NCBI GenBank assembly: GCA_012519285.1
Contig: JAAYQN010000017.1
Location: 1-62,727 of the forward strand
DNA: 62,727 nucleotides
Direction: 5' to 3'
DNA from: Clostridiales bacterium
Lineage (GTDB): Bacteria; Bacillota; Clostridia; Christensenellales; HGM11417
Both the position numbers and the translations under genes were made by a program. Below the pieces are notes generated by a model. That model ran no database searches, was not told the DNA's origin, and saw only the letters and a list, made by a program, of their open reading frames with translations. Positions 50,806 to 61,632 of the stretch are shown here, piece after piece. Within the stretch, counting starts at the first letter, position 1. Each line of letters starts with the position of its first letter.

Positions 50806-51363
50806 ATGATTTACCTCGCTTCCCAGTCTCCCCGCAGGCGGGAGCTGATGAAAAAGGTAACCCAAAATTTCGAGTGCGTAAGCCCCTGCGCCGAAGAGAT
50901 AAAGGGGAAAAGCGGCTTTTCCCCAAAAAAGTTGGCGCTCTCAAACGCCAGGCTGAAGGCGCTTTCCGCCTACGAAAAGTATGGCGGCACCTGCGTGGGG
51001 GCGGACACCATCGTGGTGCTGGGGGAAAAGGTGCTGGAAAAGCCCTCGGGCAGGGAAGAGGCGCTTCGCATGCTCAAGGAGCTTTCGGGCAAGACCCACA
51101 AGGTGATAACGGCGGTATGCGTCAAAAACCGCAAATTCGAGATTTCAGACAGCTGCACCTCATACGTAACCTTCAACGAGCTCGACGAGGAATTCATAGA
51201 GCAATACGTCGACAGCGGCAGGGCCTATGACAAGGCGGGCGCCTACGGCATACAGGACACCGACAACCTGGTAAAGGCGCTGCGCGGAAGCAGGGCGAAC
51301 GTCATCGGCTTTCCCGTTAGGATGGCGAAGAGGATGCTCAAAGAGGCGGGGGCTTTGGAATAA
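50806..51363 (+). CDS. maf: Maf nucleotide pyrophosphatase
   Basis: A 185-residue house-cleaning enzyme that hydrolyses dTTP, UTP or modified nucleotides and is linked to septum arrest. The signature SQSPRRRELM begins at residue 6, followed by GADTIVVLGEKVLEKP and AYGIQDTDNLVKALRGSRANVIGFP, with the Gly-Arg-Ala-Tyr-Asp substrate loop. It lies 4 nt after the HEAT-like gene. Together with the MreB homologue downstream it recalls the maf-mreBCD order of other Bacillota. Confidence 0.93.
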   Translation: MIYLASQSPRRRELMKKVTQNFECVSPCAEEIKGKSGFSPKKLALSNARLKALSAYEKYGGTCVGADTIVVLGEKVLEKPSGREEALRMLKELSGKTHKVITAVCVKNRKFEISDSCTSYVTFNELDEEFIEQYVDSGRAYDKAGAYGIQDTDNLVKALRGSRANVIGFPVRMAKRMLKEAGALE

Positions 51364-51379
51364 CATAAGAGGAAAGATT

Positions 51380-52378
51380 ATGTCTGTTTTGGTCGCCATG
51401 GATTTGGGGACGTCCTGCACGTCCGTATACAAGCAGGGCTTCGGCCTTGTGCTTAGGGAGCCCACCATCGCCGCCGCGAGCAAGAGCGGGGGCGAATGGT
51501 ACTACGGGCAGGACGCCAAGAGGCTCATCGGCAAGACGACGGAAAGCCTGTCCATCATCTTTTCCGTGTGCGAAGGCACTGTGGTTGATGTCGAGGCGGC
51601 ATCAAAGCTGATAAGGCACTTCCTCTCCAAGGTGATAAAGAAGAGCTTTTTCAAGCAGAGCGTAACCCTGCTTCTCACCGTCCCCTGCGGGCTGCTCCCC
51701 GAGGAAAGGGCATACCTTGAGGAAGCCGCCTTCAGGGCGGGCATAAGGGAGGTCTACCTGATAGAGGCGCCGATAGCGTCGGCGCTGGGCGCAGGCGAGC
51801 ATATAGACAAGGATGCCCCGCTCTTTGTGGCGGACATAGGCGGAGGCGTGACCGACATCGCCGCGGTATCGCTCGAGGGTATAATCTCAGGCTGCAGCTT
51901 AAACGTGGGCGGCGGCAACATCGACACAGGCATAATAGATTACCTGAAGGAAGAGCACGGGCTAAAAGTGGGCCTTCTCTCCGCCGAAAAGATAAAGGTG
52001 CAGATAGCCAGCCTTTACCCCAACGACAACACCAGCATGATGATAAACGGCAGGTCTGTGGAGACGGGCAGCCCCGAATCCATGCTGCTGTCTTCCAAGA
52101 ACATCAACCCCATACTCGAGTACTTTTACGGCAAGATACTCGACGCCATGGAAGCCGTTTTAAACTCCCTGCCCCCCGAGGTTTGCGCAGAGGTGAGCGA
52201 GAGGGGCGCATACTTGTGCGGCGGGGCAAGCTCTGTGCTGGGCTTTGACAAGTTTGCCTACAAGCGGCTGCAGATCCCCGTAAAAATCTGCGATGAGCCG
52301 TCGTACACCACAATTTTGGGCGCGGGCAGAATCCTCGCCGACAGGAAGCTGTTTGAAAAGTACGCGGGGCTGAGATAG
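51380..52378 (+). CDS. mreB: MreB-family actin-like protein
   Basis: A 332-residue bacterial actin. Phosphate 1 loop is MDLGTSCTSVY with GFGLVLREPT; phosphate 2 is ADIGGGVTDIAAVSL; the adenosine motif is LCGGASSVLGF. It matches MreB/Mbl but is more divergent than usual, and the adenosine-motif region is followed by a short C-terminus. MreC and MreD, usually next, are absent here; the gene is followed by a tRNA. It may form filaments for cell shape or for a sporulation task. Confidence 0.85.
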   Translation: MSVLVAMDLGTSCTSVYKQGFGLVLREPTIAAASKSGGEWYYGQDAKRLIGKTTESLSIIFSVCEGTVVDVEAASKLIRHFLSKVIKKSFFKQSVTLLLTVPCGLLPEERAYLEEAAFRAGIREVYLIEAPIASALGAGEHIDKDAPLFVADIGGGVTDIAAVSLEGIISGCSLNVGGGNIDTGIIDYLKEEHGLKVGLLSAEKIKVQIASLYPNDNTSMMINGRSVETGSPESMLLSSKNINPILEYFYGKILDAMEAVLNSLPPEVCAEVSERGAYLCGGASSVLGFDKFAYKRLQIPVKICDEPSYTTILGAGRILADRKLFEKYAGLR

Positions 52379-52454
52379 CGCAGGCAAAGGCTTATTGCAG
52401 CATAAGGCCCTATTTTCTCGCTCCTCACAAATTTCTCAACCCGCCATAAAACGC

Positions 52455-52484
52455 TTGCAAAAATAGCGGCGCTTATGCTATAAT
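52455..52484 (+). promoter_or_regulatory. Promoter of tRNA-Glu
   Basis: TTGCAA (52455-52460), 18 nt, TATAAT (52479-52484), 15 nt before the tRNA. Confidence 0.75.
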
Positions 52485-52498
52485 TTTTTAGCGAATGC

Positions 52499-52573
52499 GC
52501 CCTCATAGTCTAGGGGTCAGGACATCGCCCTCTCACGGCGAAGACAGGGGTTCGATTCCCCTTGAGGGTACCA
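52499..52573 (+). tRNA. tRNA-Glu (CTC)
   Basis: Acceptor GCCCTCA pairs with TGAGGGT (first pair G-T), anticodon CTC, CCA encoded. The CTC tRNA is an extra reader for GAG, the common glutamate codon here. Confidence 0.93.
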
Positions 52574-52576
52574 TTT

Positions 52577-52615
52577 AAACCATTGAATGGTTGAATAACC
52601 GTTCAATGGTTTTTG
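52577..52615 (+). terminator. Terminator of tRNA-Glu
   Basis: A 16-bp stem with one wobble (52577-52592 with 52597-52612), loop GAAT, T-run. Confidence 0.9.
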
Positions 52616-52791
52616 CTATTTAAGGGTTTTTAATCATTTTTTGCAAAATATTTTATCAAGGCAAATCAAAATCTCAAAATTTTAATTTTTTTCAGCAAAA
52701 AGGATTTGAATATGTAAATTAGGTGTATTTTCTAAAAAGTTTTCACAGGTTCCTAATTGAAAAGCGCGTTTAACAGCGTTGCTGGAAATAA

Positions 52792-52893
52792 CTTTATGTC
52801 GGAATAGATAGTATCGGCGACTATGCGTTTAATTGGTGCACGGGATTAGCAAATAATAACATGTGTTTACTATTAAAAAAAATTACACAATGA
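52792..52893 (+). pseudogene. Remnant of a BspA-type leucine-rich repeat gene
   Basis: In an AT-rich gene-free stretch one short frame encodes GIDSIGDYAFNWCTGLANNN, the unmistakable BspA/LRR_5 core (IG-YAF--CTGL). It is bounded by stops on both sides within 35 codons, and the flanks show no further repeats. It is a fossil of a surface protein of the same class as the lipoprotein at 6.1 kb. Bases 52616-52791 and 52894-53055 hold nothing I can identify. Confidence 0.6.
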
Positions 52894-53055
52894 TGGTGTG
52901 GATAATTACTTTTTCTGTTTACATTTTTATGGTGTCCTGATACAACTCATAAGATCTATGAGAATGTTTTTTGAATATGTGGCACTTTTATATAGCCAAA
53001 GCACGCCGGGCGGTGCAATTTTTTTCGTTTTTTCAAAAAAATTTCTAATTAGCGC

Positions 53056-53085
53056 TTGACAACGAAGACGCCTTTGTGGTAACAT
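53056..53085 (+). promoter_or_regulatory. Promoter of the ilv-leu operon leader
   Basis: TTGACA (53056-53061), 18 nt, TAACAT (53080-53085), about 27 nt before the leader-peptide ATG. Confidence 0.7.
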
Positions 53086-53111
53086 ATTAAAAAAAGAAAA
53101 ACGGTGCTTTA

Positions 53112-53219
53112 ATGAACGGCGCAATCGGCTTTTTGGCAATCGTACTACTTATTATAGTAAGCGTTATCGTGCTTAGCGGTAACGTAGTTGCGGTTTTGCC
53201 AAAAAAGTCGGTTGTATAG
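53112..53219 (+). CDS. ilv operon leader peptide (attenuator)
   Basis: A 35-codon frame starting MNGAIGFLAIVLLIIVSVIV and continuing LSGNVVAVLPKKSVV. Nineteen residues are Val (9), Ile (5) or Leu (5), in dense runs, as in IlvL and IvbL leader peptides. It lies between a promoter and a strong terminator directly before ilvB. Stalling at these codons when branched-chain aminoacyl-tRNAs are scarce should change the leader fold and allow read-through. The stop lies inside an 11-bp hairpin (about 53210-53220 with 53239-53249). The ribosome site is weak. No T-box signature is present. Confidence 0.7.
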   Translation: MNGAIGFLAIVLLIIVSVIVLSGNVVAVLPKKSVV

Positions 53220-53248
53220 TGGCTTAAAGACAAGGGGATTATACAATC

Positions 53249-53278
53249 AGACCTACGGTAAAACCGTAGGTCTTTTTT
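53249..53278 (+). terminator. Attenuator terminator before ilvB
   Basis: A perfect 11-bp stem AGACCTACGGT/ACCGTAGGTCT (53249-53259 and 53263-53273), loop AAA, T-run to 53278, 98 nt before ilvB. Confidence 0.9.
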
Positions 53279-53375
53279 AATAGGAGAGCATTGGAAAACG
53301 AGTGCTTTTTCCTCTGCTTATAAGCATAAGATATTGCAAAGTATGCCATAGAATATCATCAAAAGGAGCTTACCG

Positions 53376-55043
53376 ATGAAGTTAAGCGGAGCGGCAATTA
53401 TCATTCAGACCCTGATAGAGCAAGGGGTTGACACCGTCTTCGGCTATCCCGGGGGCGCGGTGCTCAACATCTACGATGAGCTTTACAAGGCTCAGGACAA
53501 GATAAGGCACTACATAACCTGCCACGAGCAGGGGGCCACGCACGCCGCCGACGGCTACGCGAGGGTGAGCGGCAAGTGCGGCGTTGTGATAGCCACGAGC
53601 GGCCCCGGAGCCACCAATTTGGTCACGGGAATAGCCAACGCATACCTCGATTCCACCCCCCTCGTCGCCATAACGGGCAACGTGGCGCTGTCGCTCATCG
53701 GCAGGGACAGCTTTCAGGAAGTGGACATAACGGGCATCACCATGCCCATAACCAAACACAACTACATGGTAAAAGACGTAAACAAGCTCGCCGACATCGT
53801 GAGGGAGGCGCTTGAGATCGCGGCCAGCGGCAGACCCGGCCCGGTGCTCATAGACGTTCCCAAGGATATCCAGCAAGCTCAGACGGAGTTTAAACCGGGT
53901 GAAAAGGTGATTCCCAAGAGACAGAGCAGGCTGCGCGGGGCAGATTTTGACAAGGTGGTCGAGACCATAGACAAATCCTCAAAGCCTTTCATTTACGTAG
54001 GCGGCGGGGCTGTGATAGCCGACGCCACGTCTGAGCTACAGGAATTTGCCGACCTCATCGACGCGACCGTCGGCAGCAGCATGATGGGCATAACCGCCAT
54101 GCCGGCGGGCCATCCCAAGTTCCTCGGCATGACGGGCATGCACGGCAAATACGCCTCATCCATGGCGATGGCAAAAAGCGACCTCATCATCGCAGTCGGC
54201 GCCCGCTTCTCCGACAGGGCGACGGGTAACAAGAAGGAGTTCTCCAACGGCAAAAAGATCATACATATCGACATCGACCCCGCCGAGATAAACAAAAACA
54301 TCCCCGTCTACGCCTCGCTGGTCGGCGACGTCAAGGAAATTCTGCGCAGGCTCATTTCCGCAGTGTCAAAGTGCGACAGGTCGGCATGGCACGATGAGAT
54401 AGACCAGATAAAGAGAAGCCCCGACAGCAGGCTGGAGATGGGCAAAGGCAGGCTCAACCCTCAGACAGTCATCGAAACCATAAGGAAATACACTTCCGAC
54501 GACGACGTCATCGTCACCGACGTCGGCCAGCACCAGATGTGGACATCTCAGTATTACAGCTTCAAAAAGCCCAGGACTTTTGTCACCTCGGGCGGCCTGG
54601 GGGCCATGGGTTTCGGCTTCGGCGCCGCCATGGGCTCCTGTATCGGAAGGGGCGGCAAAAAGACCGTCCTCATAACCAGTGACGGCAGCTTCCACATGAA
54701 CATGAACGAGCTCGCAACGGCGGTCACCTATAACCTTCCCATAATGGTAGTCATCTTAAACAACAGCGTGCTTGGCATGGTTCGCCAGTGGCAGACGCTT
54801 TTTTTCGGAAAGCGTTATTCTCAGACCACGCTGGACAGAAAGACCGACTACGTCAAGCTCGCCCAAGCGTTCGGCGCAAGGGGCATAAAGGTGGAAAAGA
54901 TAGAGGAGCTCGAGCCCGCCATCAGGCAGGCGTATGAGGCAGAAAGCCCCATCGTCATCGAGGCGGTCATTGACAGGGATGAAAAAGTTCTCCCGATGAT
55001 TCCCCCCGGCGGGACAATTAAGGATATAATAGTCAAGGCATAA
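53376..55043 (+). CDS. ilvB: Acetolactate synthase large subunit
   Basis: A 555-residue thiamine-diphosphate enzyme making acetolactate (valine, leucine) and acetohydroxybutyrate (isoleucine). The catalytic Glu51 lies in CHEQGATHAADGYAR. The ThDP/Mg motif is TSDGSFHMNMNELATAV, in which the usual first Gly of GDG is Ser, and GAMGFGFGAA is present upstream. FAD-site residues are in the middle domain. AAGGAG precedes the ATG. It is the first structural gene of a seven-gene operon, 98 nt after the attenuator. Confidence 0.96.
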   Translation: MKLSGAAIIIQTLIEQGVDTVFGYPGGAVLNIYDELYKAQDKIRHYITCHEQGATHAADGYARVSGKCGVVIATSGPGATNLVTGIANAYLDSTPLVAITGNVALSLIGRDSFQEVDITGITMPITKHNYMVKDVNKLADIVREALEIAASGRPGPVLIDVPKDIQQAQTEFKPGEKVIPKRQSRLRGADFDKVVETIDKSSKPFIYVGGGAVIADATSELQEFADLIDATVGSSMMGITAMPAGHPKFLGMTGMHGKYASSMAMAKSDLIIAVGARFSDRATGNKKEFSNGKKIIHIDIDPAEINKNIPVYASLVGDVKEILRRLISAVSKCDRSAWHDEIDQIKRSPDSRLEMGKGRLNPQTVIETIRKYTSDDDVIVTDVGQHQMWTSQYYSFKKPRTFVTSGGLGAMGFGFGAAMGSCIGRGGKKTVLITSDGSFHMNMNELATAVTYNLPIMVVILNNSVLGMVRQWQTLFFGKRYSQTTLDRKTDYVKLAQAFGARGIKVEKIEELEPAIRQAYEAESPIVIEAVIDRDEKVLPMIPPGGTIKDIIVKA

Positions 55044-55057
55044 AAAGGAGCAAAAAG

Positions 55058-56642
<1,585 letters not shown>

Positions 56643-56855
56643 AGCCGTCGTCTCTTTAAGGCCATTTTTAAAAAAATCTTAACTCGAAAAAGGGGAAATG
56701 GACGAAAAACCGCGTCCAATGGCTTGGTTATACCGAATTACGGCAGGGTTTTTGTGAAAAGTTTAAGTCAGACTTCAATAAAAATACTTTTTGACGACAA
56801 ATATTTTAGCCTTGACGAATATAGATTTAAAATAACGGGAAAATCGAGGTGCCTT

Positions 56856-58511
56856 ATGAATTCTGAAAGCGTAAAAGCAGGGGCGGAGCGCGCGCCGCAC
56901 CGCTCCCTGATGAAGGCGGCGGGCCTTTCCGACAGGCAGATTGGCAGGCCACTCATCGGGATAGTAAACTCATTTAGCGAGATAGTGCCCGGTCACGCCC
57001 ACCTTCAGACAATTGCCAGGGCGGTGAAGGACGGCGTTCTCGCCGCCGGGGGCACGCCTCTGGAGTTCAACACAATTGCGGTATGCGACGGCATTGCCAT
57101 GGGGCATGAGGGCATGCGCTACTCTCTCTGCACGAGGGAGCTTATCGCCGACTGCGTGGAATGCATGGTGAGGGCTCACCGCTTCGACGGCTTGGTATTC
57201 ATCCCGAGCTGCGACAAGATAGTGCCGGGGATGCTGATGGCGGCGGTGAGGCTCAACCTCCCATCCATTTTCATTTGCGGCGGCCCCATGCTTTCGATAA
57301 GGGACCGTCAGGGAAGGTTTCTTGACCTCAACAGCGTGTTCGAGGCGGTGGGGGCTTTTAAGGCGGGCGCCATCGCCGAGGAGGAGCTGCGCGAGATAGA
57401 GGACAGCGCCTGCCCCACCTGCGGCTCCTGCTCGGGGATGTTCACCGCCAATTCCATGAACTGCCTAACCGAGGTAATCGGGCTGTCGCTGCCGGGCGCC
57501 GCCACCGTTCCCGCGGTGTACTCCAAGAGGATAAGGCTTGCCAAGCAGACGGGCGAGAGGATAGTGGAGCTTGTAAGGGAAGGGGTTACGGTAAGGCAGA
57601 TAGTTACCGAGCGCTCGGTCAAAAACGCCATAATCGCCGACATGGCGCTGGGCTGCTCCACCAACACCATTCTGCACCTTGACGCAATCTGCGACGAGGC
57701 GGGAATACATTTTGACCTTTCTATAGTGAACCAGATAAGCGAGAGCACCCCCAACATCTGCAAGCTCGCCCCCGCGGGAAGCCATCACGTGCAGGACTTC
57801 GACGCCGCGGGCGGAATACAGGCGCTCCTGAAGGAGCTGGGCGAGCTCATAGATACAGGCTGCCTCACCGTCTCGGGAACAGTGGCGCAGAACCTCGAAA
57901 AGGTAAAATACATTGGCAGAGAGGTCATAAGGTCTAAGGACGACCCCTATTCAAAGACGGGAGGCCTCGCCGTGCTGTACGGCAACCTCGCAGAGAGAGG
58001 TGCCGTAGTCAAGAGGAGCGCCGTCGCCCCCGACATGCTGCGCTTTACGGGTAAGGCGAGGGTGTTTGACGGCGAGGAGCAGGCGATTGAGGCCATCTAC
58101 GGAGGGAAGATACAAAAGGGCGACGTAGTGGTCATCCGCTACGAGGGTCCCGCAGGCGGCCCAGGCATGAGGGAGATGCTTTCCCCCACTTCCGCCATCG
58201 CCGGCATGGGGCTCGACGCCGACGTGGCGCTGATTACCGACGGCAGGTTTTCGGGCGCCACGAGGGGCGCTGCGATAGGCCACGTCTCCCCCGAGGCCGC
58301 GGACGACGGCCTAATCGCTTACGTCGAGGAAGGAGACCATATCGAGATAAACATTCCCGAATACAAGCTCAACCTCCTCGTAGACGAGGATACCATACAA
58401 AAGAGGAGGGGCGCCGGGAAAAAGCCCCCAGAAAGGGAGCTTACAGGGTACCTTGCCAGATACGCCAGGCTGGTCAGCTCGGCTGACAGCAGGACGGTGT
58501 TTAAGAAATAA
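56856..58511 (+). CDS. ilvD: Dihydroxy-acid dehydratase
   Basis: A 551-residue Fe-S dehydratase giving 2-keto acids for valine and isoleucine. Cys119 (PSCDKIVPG) and Cys192 (CGSCSGMF) match the cluster ligands of E. coli IlvD (122, 195). The segment VPGHAHL lacks the extra Cys of [2Fe-2S] enzymes, so an oxygen-labile [4Fe-4S] cluster is likely. I chose ATG 56856 ([18 protein letters not shown]) with GAGGTG upstream, because that is the normal N-terminus. The 213-nt gap after ilvC holds no gene; it is AT-rich, with a small TGGACG/CGTCCA hairpin. Confidence 0.95.
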   Translation: MNSESVKAGAERAPHRSLMKAAGLSDRQIGRPLIGIVNSFSEIVPGHAHLQTIARAVKDGVLAAGGTPLEFNTIAVCDGIAMGHEGMRYSLCTRELIADCVECMVRAHRFDGLVFIPSCDKIVPGMLMAAVRLNLPSIFICGGPMLSIRDRQGRFLDLNSVFEAVGAFKAGAIAEEELREIEDSACPTCGSCSGMFTANSMNCLTEVIGLSLPGAATVPAVYSKRIRLAKQTGERIVELVREGVTVRQIVTERSVKNAIIADMALGCSTNTILHLDAICDEAGIHFDLSIVNQISESTPNICKLAPAGSHHVQDFDAAGGIQALLKELGELIDTGCLTVSGTVAQNLEKVKYIGREVIRSKDDPYSKTGGLAVLYGNLAERGAVVKRSAVAPDMLRFTGKARVFDGEEQAIEAIYGGKIQKGDVVVIRYEGPAGGPGMREMLSPTSAIAGMGLDADVALITDGRFSGATRGAAIGHVSPEAADDGLIAYVEEGDHIEINIPEYKLNLLVDEDTIQKRRGAGKKPPERELTGYLARYARLVSSADSRTVFKK

Positions 58512-58528
58512 CCATCTGGAGTAAAATT

Positions 58529-60037
58529 ATGAAAAGAATAAAGATTTTTGACACCACTTTACGGGACGGGGAGCAATCGCCGGGCTGCAGCATGCACCTT
58601 TCCGAAAAGCTGGAGATAGCCCGCGCGCTCGAGCGGATGAAGGTGGACATCGTAGAGGCGGGGTTTGCCATAGCATCGCCCGGCGATTTTGAGGCCGTAA
58701 AGGCAATCGCCGGCATACTCAAAGAGTGCACGGTGGCAAGCCTTGCGCGTGCCATCCATAAGGACATCGACGCCGCCTACGAAGCTGTTAAGGGCGCTGC
58801 GTTGCCCCGAATCCATACCTTTATCGCCACCTCGCCCGTACACATGCAGTATAAGCTCAAGATGAGCCCCGAGCAGGTGCTGGAGATGATAGAAGACGCC
58901 GTCTCCTACGCCAAAAAGTATTGCGGCGACGTGGAATTTTCCGCCGAGGACGCCATGAGGAGCGAGCCGGAGTTTTTGGCAAAGGCCGTCTACACCGCCA
59001 TAAAGGCGGGCGCCACGGTGGTGAACATACCCGACACGGTGGGATACAGCACCCCTTCCGAGATGGCCCAAATGATCTCTTACCTTAAAAACCACGTGGA
59101 GAACATCGACAAGGCTGAGATCTCCGTGCACTGCCACAACGACCTCGGCATGGCAGTGGCAAATTCGCTTGCCGCCATCACCGCAGGCGCAACTCAGGTG
59201 GAATGCACCGTAAACGGCCTGGGCGAGCGAGCGGGCAACGCCGCCCTCGAGGAAATAGTCATGGCGCTTCAGACCAGGAAAAACCTCTTCGGCGCCTACT
59301 GCAACGTGGACGCCACCAAGATTTACCAGACCAGCAGGCTTGTCTACAACATCCTCGGCCTGCAGCCGCCGCTCAACAAAGCGATAGTGGGCCAGAACGC
59401 TTTCGCGCACGAGGCGGGAATCCACCAGCACGGAGTGCTCGCGAATCGCGAGACCTACGAGATAATCACGCCTCAATCCATCGGCCTTCCCACCAGCCGC
59501 ATGGTGCTGGGCAAGCACAGCGGCCGCCATGCCGTGGAGAGCAGGCTTTCAGAGCTCGGCTACACCTTGAGCAAGGAAGAGCTCGGCCAGGTTTTCCAGA
59601 GCTTTAAAGAGCTCGCCGACAAGAAGAAGATGGTCACCGACAGGGATCTTGAGGCACTGCTAAAGCACAAGAAGGTGGAGGAGCAGGTGGAGGGCTTCAA
59701 GCTCGAGCGCTTTACCGTAAACAGCGGCAATTACGTAACCAGCAACGCCGTGGTCAGGCTGTCAAAGGGCGACAAGCTCTTTGAGGAAGTGGCAATAGGC
59801 GACGGTCCCATTGACGCCGCGTACAAGGCTATCGACAAGATAATAGATGGCAAGCCCAGGACGCTCGAAAACTACAGCATCCACTCCATAACCGAAGGCG
59901 AAGACGCGCTCGGCGAGGCGGTGGTAAAGGTAAAGAGCGGCGACGCTTACGCCACGGGAAGAGGCCTTTCCACAGACGTCATAGAGGCGAGCATTTTGGC
60001 GTACCTCAACGCTGTTAATAAACTGCTTCAGGACTGA
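58529..60037 (+). CDS. leuA: 2-isopropylmalate synthase
   Basis: A 502-residue TIM-barrel enzyme for the first committed step of leucine synthesis. DTTLRDGEQSPGC, the metal-binding His pair in SVHCHNDLGMAVANSLAAI and NGLGERAGNAALEE are present, followed by the C-terminal LeuA dimer/regulatory domain (leucine feedback) with GDGPIDAAYKAIDKI. It lies 17 nt after ilvD. It is a neighbour of CimA and separable from it by GIHQHGVLANRETYE. Confidence 0.95.
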   Translation: MKRIKIFDTTLRDGEQSPGCSMHLSEKLEIARALERMKVDIVEAGFAIASPGDFEAVKAIAGILKECTVASLARAIHKDIDAAYEAVKGAALPRIHTFIATSPVHMQYKLKMSPEQVLEMIEDAVSYAKKYCGDVEFSAEDAMRSEPEFLAKAVYTAIKAGATVVNIPDTVGYSTPSEMAQMISYLKNHVENIDKAEISVHCHNDLGMAVANSLAAITAGATQVECTVNGLGERAGNAALEEIVMALQTRKNLFGAYCNVDATKIYQTSRLVYNILGLQPPLNKAIVGQNAFAHEAGIHQHGVLANRETYEIITPQSIGLPTSRMVLGKHSGRHAVESRLSELGYTLSKEELGQVFQSFKELADKKKMVTDRDLEALLKHKKVEEQVEGFKLERFTVNSGNYVTSNAVVRLSKGDKLFEEVAIGDGPIDAAYKAIDKIIDGKPRTLENYSIHSITEGEDALGEAVVKVKSGDAYATGRGLSTDVIEASILAYLNAVNKLLQD

Positions 60038-60042
60038 TACGT

Positions 60043-61632
60043 ATGGCAAACAGGATAGAGATACTGGACAGCACCCTAAGGGACGGAGCCCAGAGCGAGG
60101 GCATATCCTTTTCGGTGCAGGACAAAATCAATATAATAAAGGCGCTCGACGAGTTCGGCGTGCACTACATAGAGGCGGGCAACCCCGGCTCCAACCCCAA
60201 GGACATTGAGTTCTTCGAGCGGGCAAAGAAGATGGAGCTAAAAAGCGCTCTGCTGTGCGCTTTCGGCAGCACCCACAGGAAAAACAAGAGGGTGGACGAG
60301 GACGAGAACGTTCTCTCGCTGCTTTCCGCCGGCACCAAGGCGGTGTCCATCTTCGGAAAGAGCTGGGACCTGCACGTCACCCAGATTTTGAAGGCGACGC
60401 TGGAACAAAACCTCGGCCTCGTCCACAACACCGTAAAGTTCTTCAAGGATAACGGCAGGGAAGTGATCTTCGACGCCGAGCATTTTTTCGACGGCTACAA
60501 GGCAAACCCCGAATACGCAATGAAAGTCCTAAAAAGCGCCGCCGATGCCGGCGCAGACGTGCTTTGCCTTTGCGACACAAACGGGGGGTGCCTTTCCGAC
60601 GAGATTTTCAGGATAACAAAAAATGTAGTAGACGCTTTCGGGGGCATGAGGATAGGCATCCACTGCCACAACGACACAGGCTGCGCCGTGGCAAGCTCTA
60701 TCCTCGCGGTAGAGGCAGGCGCCTTCCACGTGCAGGGCACCTTTACGGGAATTGGCGAGCGCTGCGGCAACACCGACCTGAGCGTGCTTATACCAAACCT
60801 CCAGCTCAAAAAGGGCTACAGCTGCGTACCTGAAAGCTCCATGGAGCACCTCACCGCCACGGTGTTCAAGATTTTCGAAATCTCGAACGCAATAGCTCCC
60901 AACAACAAGCCCTATTCGGGAGACAGCGCTTTCGCTCACAAGGGAGGAATGCACATAGACGGCGTGATAAAGTGCCCCGTCTCCTTCGAGCACGTCGACC
61001 CCTCCAAGGTGGGCAACAAGAGAAGGTTCCTCATGAGTGAGGTTTCGGGCAGGACAACGGTTCTCGCAAAGATAAAGAGCATCGCGCCCGAGTTCGACAA
61101 GGATTCCCCCGAGATAGCCGAGATAGTCAAAAGGCTTAAGCAGCTTGAGCACGAGGGATACCAGTTCGAGTCCGCCGACGCCAGCTTCGAGCTGATGGTA
61201 CTGGAGGTGCTGGGCAGGTTCAAGCCGCATTTTAACCTGCACATGTACAGGACGAGCGGCGAGTATCCCTTGCCCGACGGCGAGATGAGCGCATCCGCCA
61301 TGTTAAAGATACAAGTGGATGGCAGGAATGAGATCACCGCGGCGGTGGGCAACGGCCCCGTGCACGCGCTCGACCTCGCGCTGAGGAAGGCGCTGTGCGT
61401 GTTCTACCCCGAGCTCAAGAAAGTGCACCTTACCGACTATAAGGTGCGCGTGCTTTCGGGCCAGGATGCCACGGCGGCAAAGGTCAGGGTGCTAATTGAG
61501 AGCACCGACGGCAAGGATATCTGGACCACGGTGGGCGTCTCCACCGACATAATTCAGGCGAGCTGGAAGGCGCTCGTCGATTCCATTGAATACATTCTCT
61601 TTAAAAAGGCAGGAAAGAAAATATGGCGATGA
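60043..61632 (+). CDS. cimA: (R)-citramalate synthase
   Basis: A 529-residue LeuA-like enzyme that condenses pyruvate with acetyl-CoA to citramalate, opening a threonine-independent route to isoleucine. [30 protein letters not shown], the FGKSWDLHV segment typical of Cim[16 protein letters not shown] and [14 protein letters not shown] are diagnostic of the CimA/DUF849-like subgroup rather than LeuA. The C-terminal regulatory domain is present. It lies 5 nt after leuA and overlaps leuC. Confidence 0.93.
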   Translation: MANRIEILDSTLRDGAQSEGISFSVQDKINIIKALDEFGVHYIEAGNPGSNPKDIEFFERAKKMELKSALLCAFGSTHRKNKRVDEDENVLSLLSAGTKAVSIFGKSWDLHVTQILKATLEQNLGLVHNTVKFFKDNGREVIFDAEHFFDGYKANPEYAMKVLKSAADAGADVLCLCDTNGGCLSDEIFRITKNVVDAFGGMRIGIHCHNDTGCAVASSILAVEAGAFHVQGTFTGIGERCGNTDLSVLIPNLQLKKGYSCVPESSMEHLTATVFKIFEISNAIAPNNKPYSGDSAFAHKGGMHIDGVIKCPVSFEHVDPSKVGNKRRFLMSEVSGRTTVLAKIKSIAPEFDKDSPEIAEIVKRLKQLEHEGYQFESADASFELMVLEVLGRFKPHFNLHMYRTSGEYPLPDGEMSASAMLKIQVDGRNEITAAVGNGPVHALDLALRKALCVFYPELKKVHLTDYKVRVLSGQDATAAKVRVLIESTDGKDIWTTVGVSTDIIQASWKALVDSIEYILFKKAGKKIWR

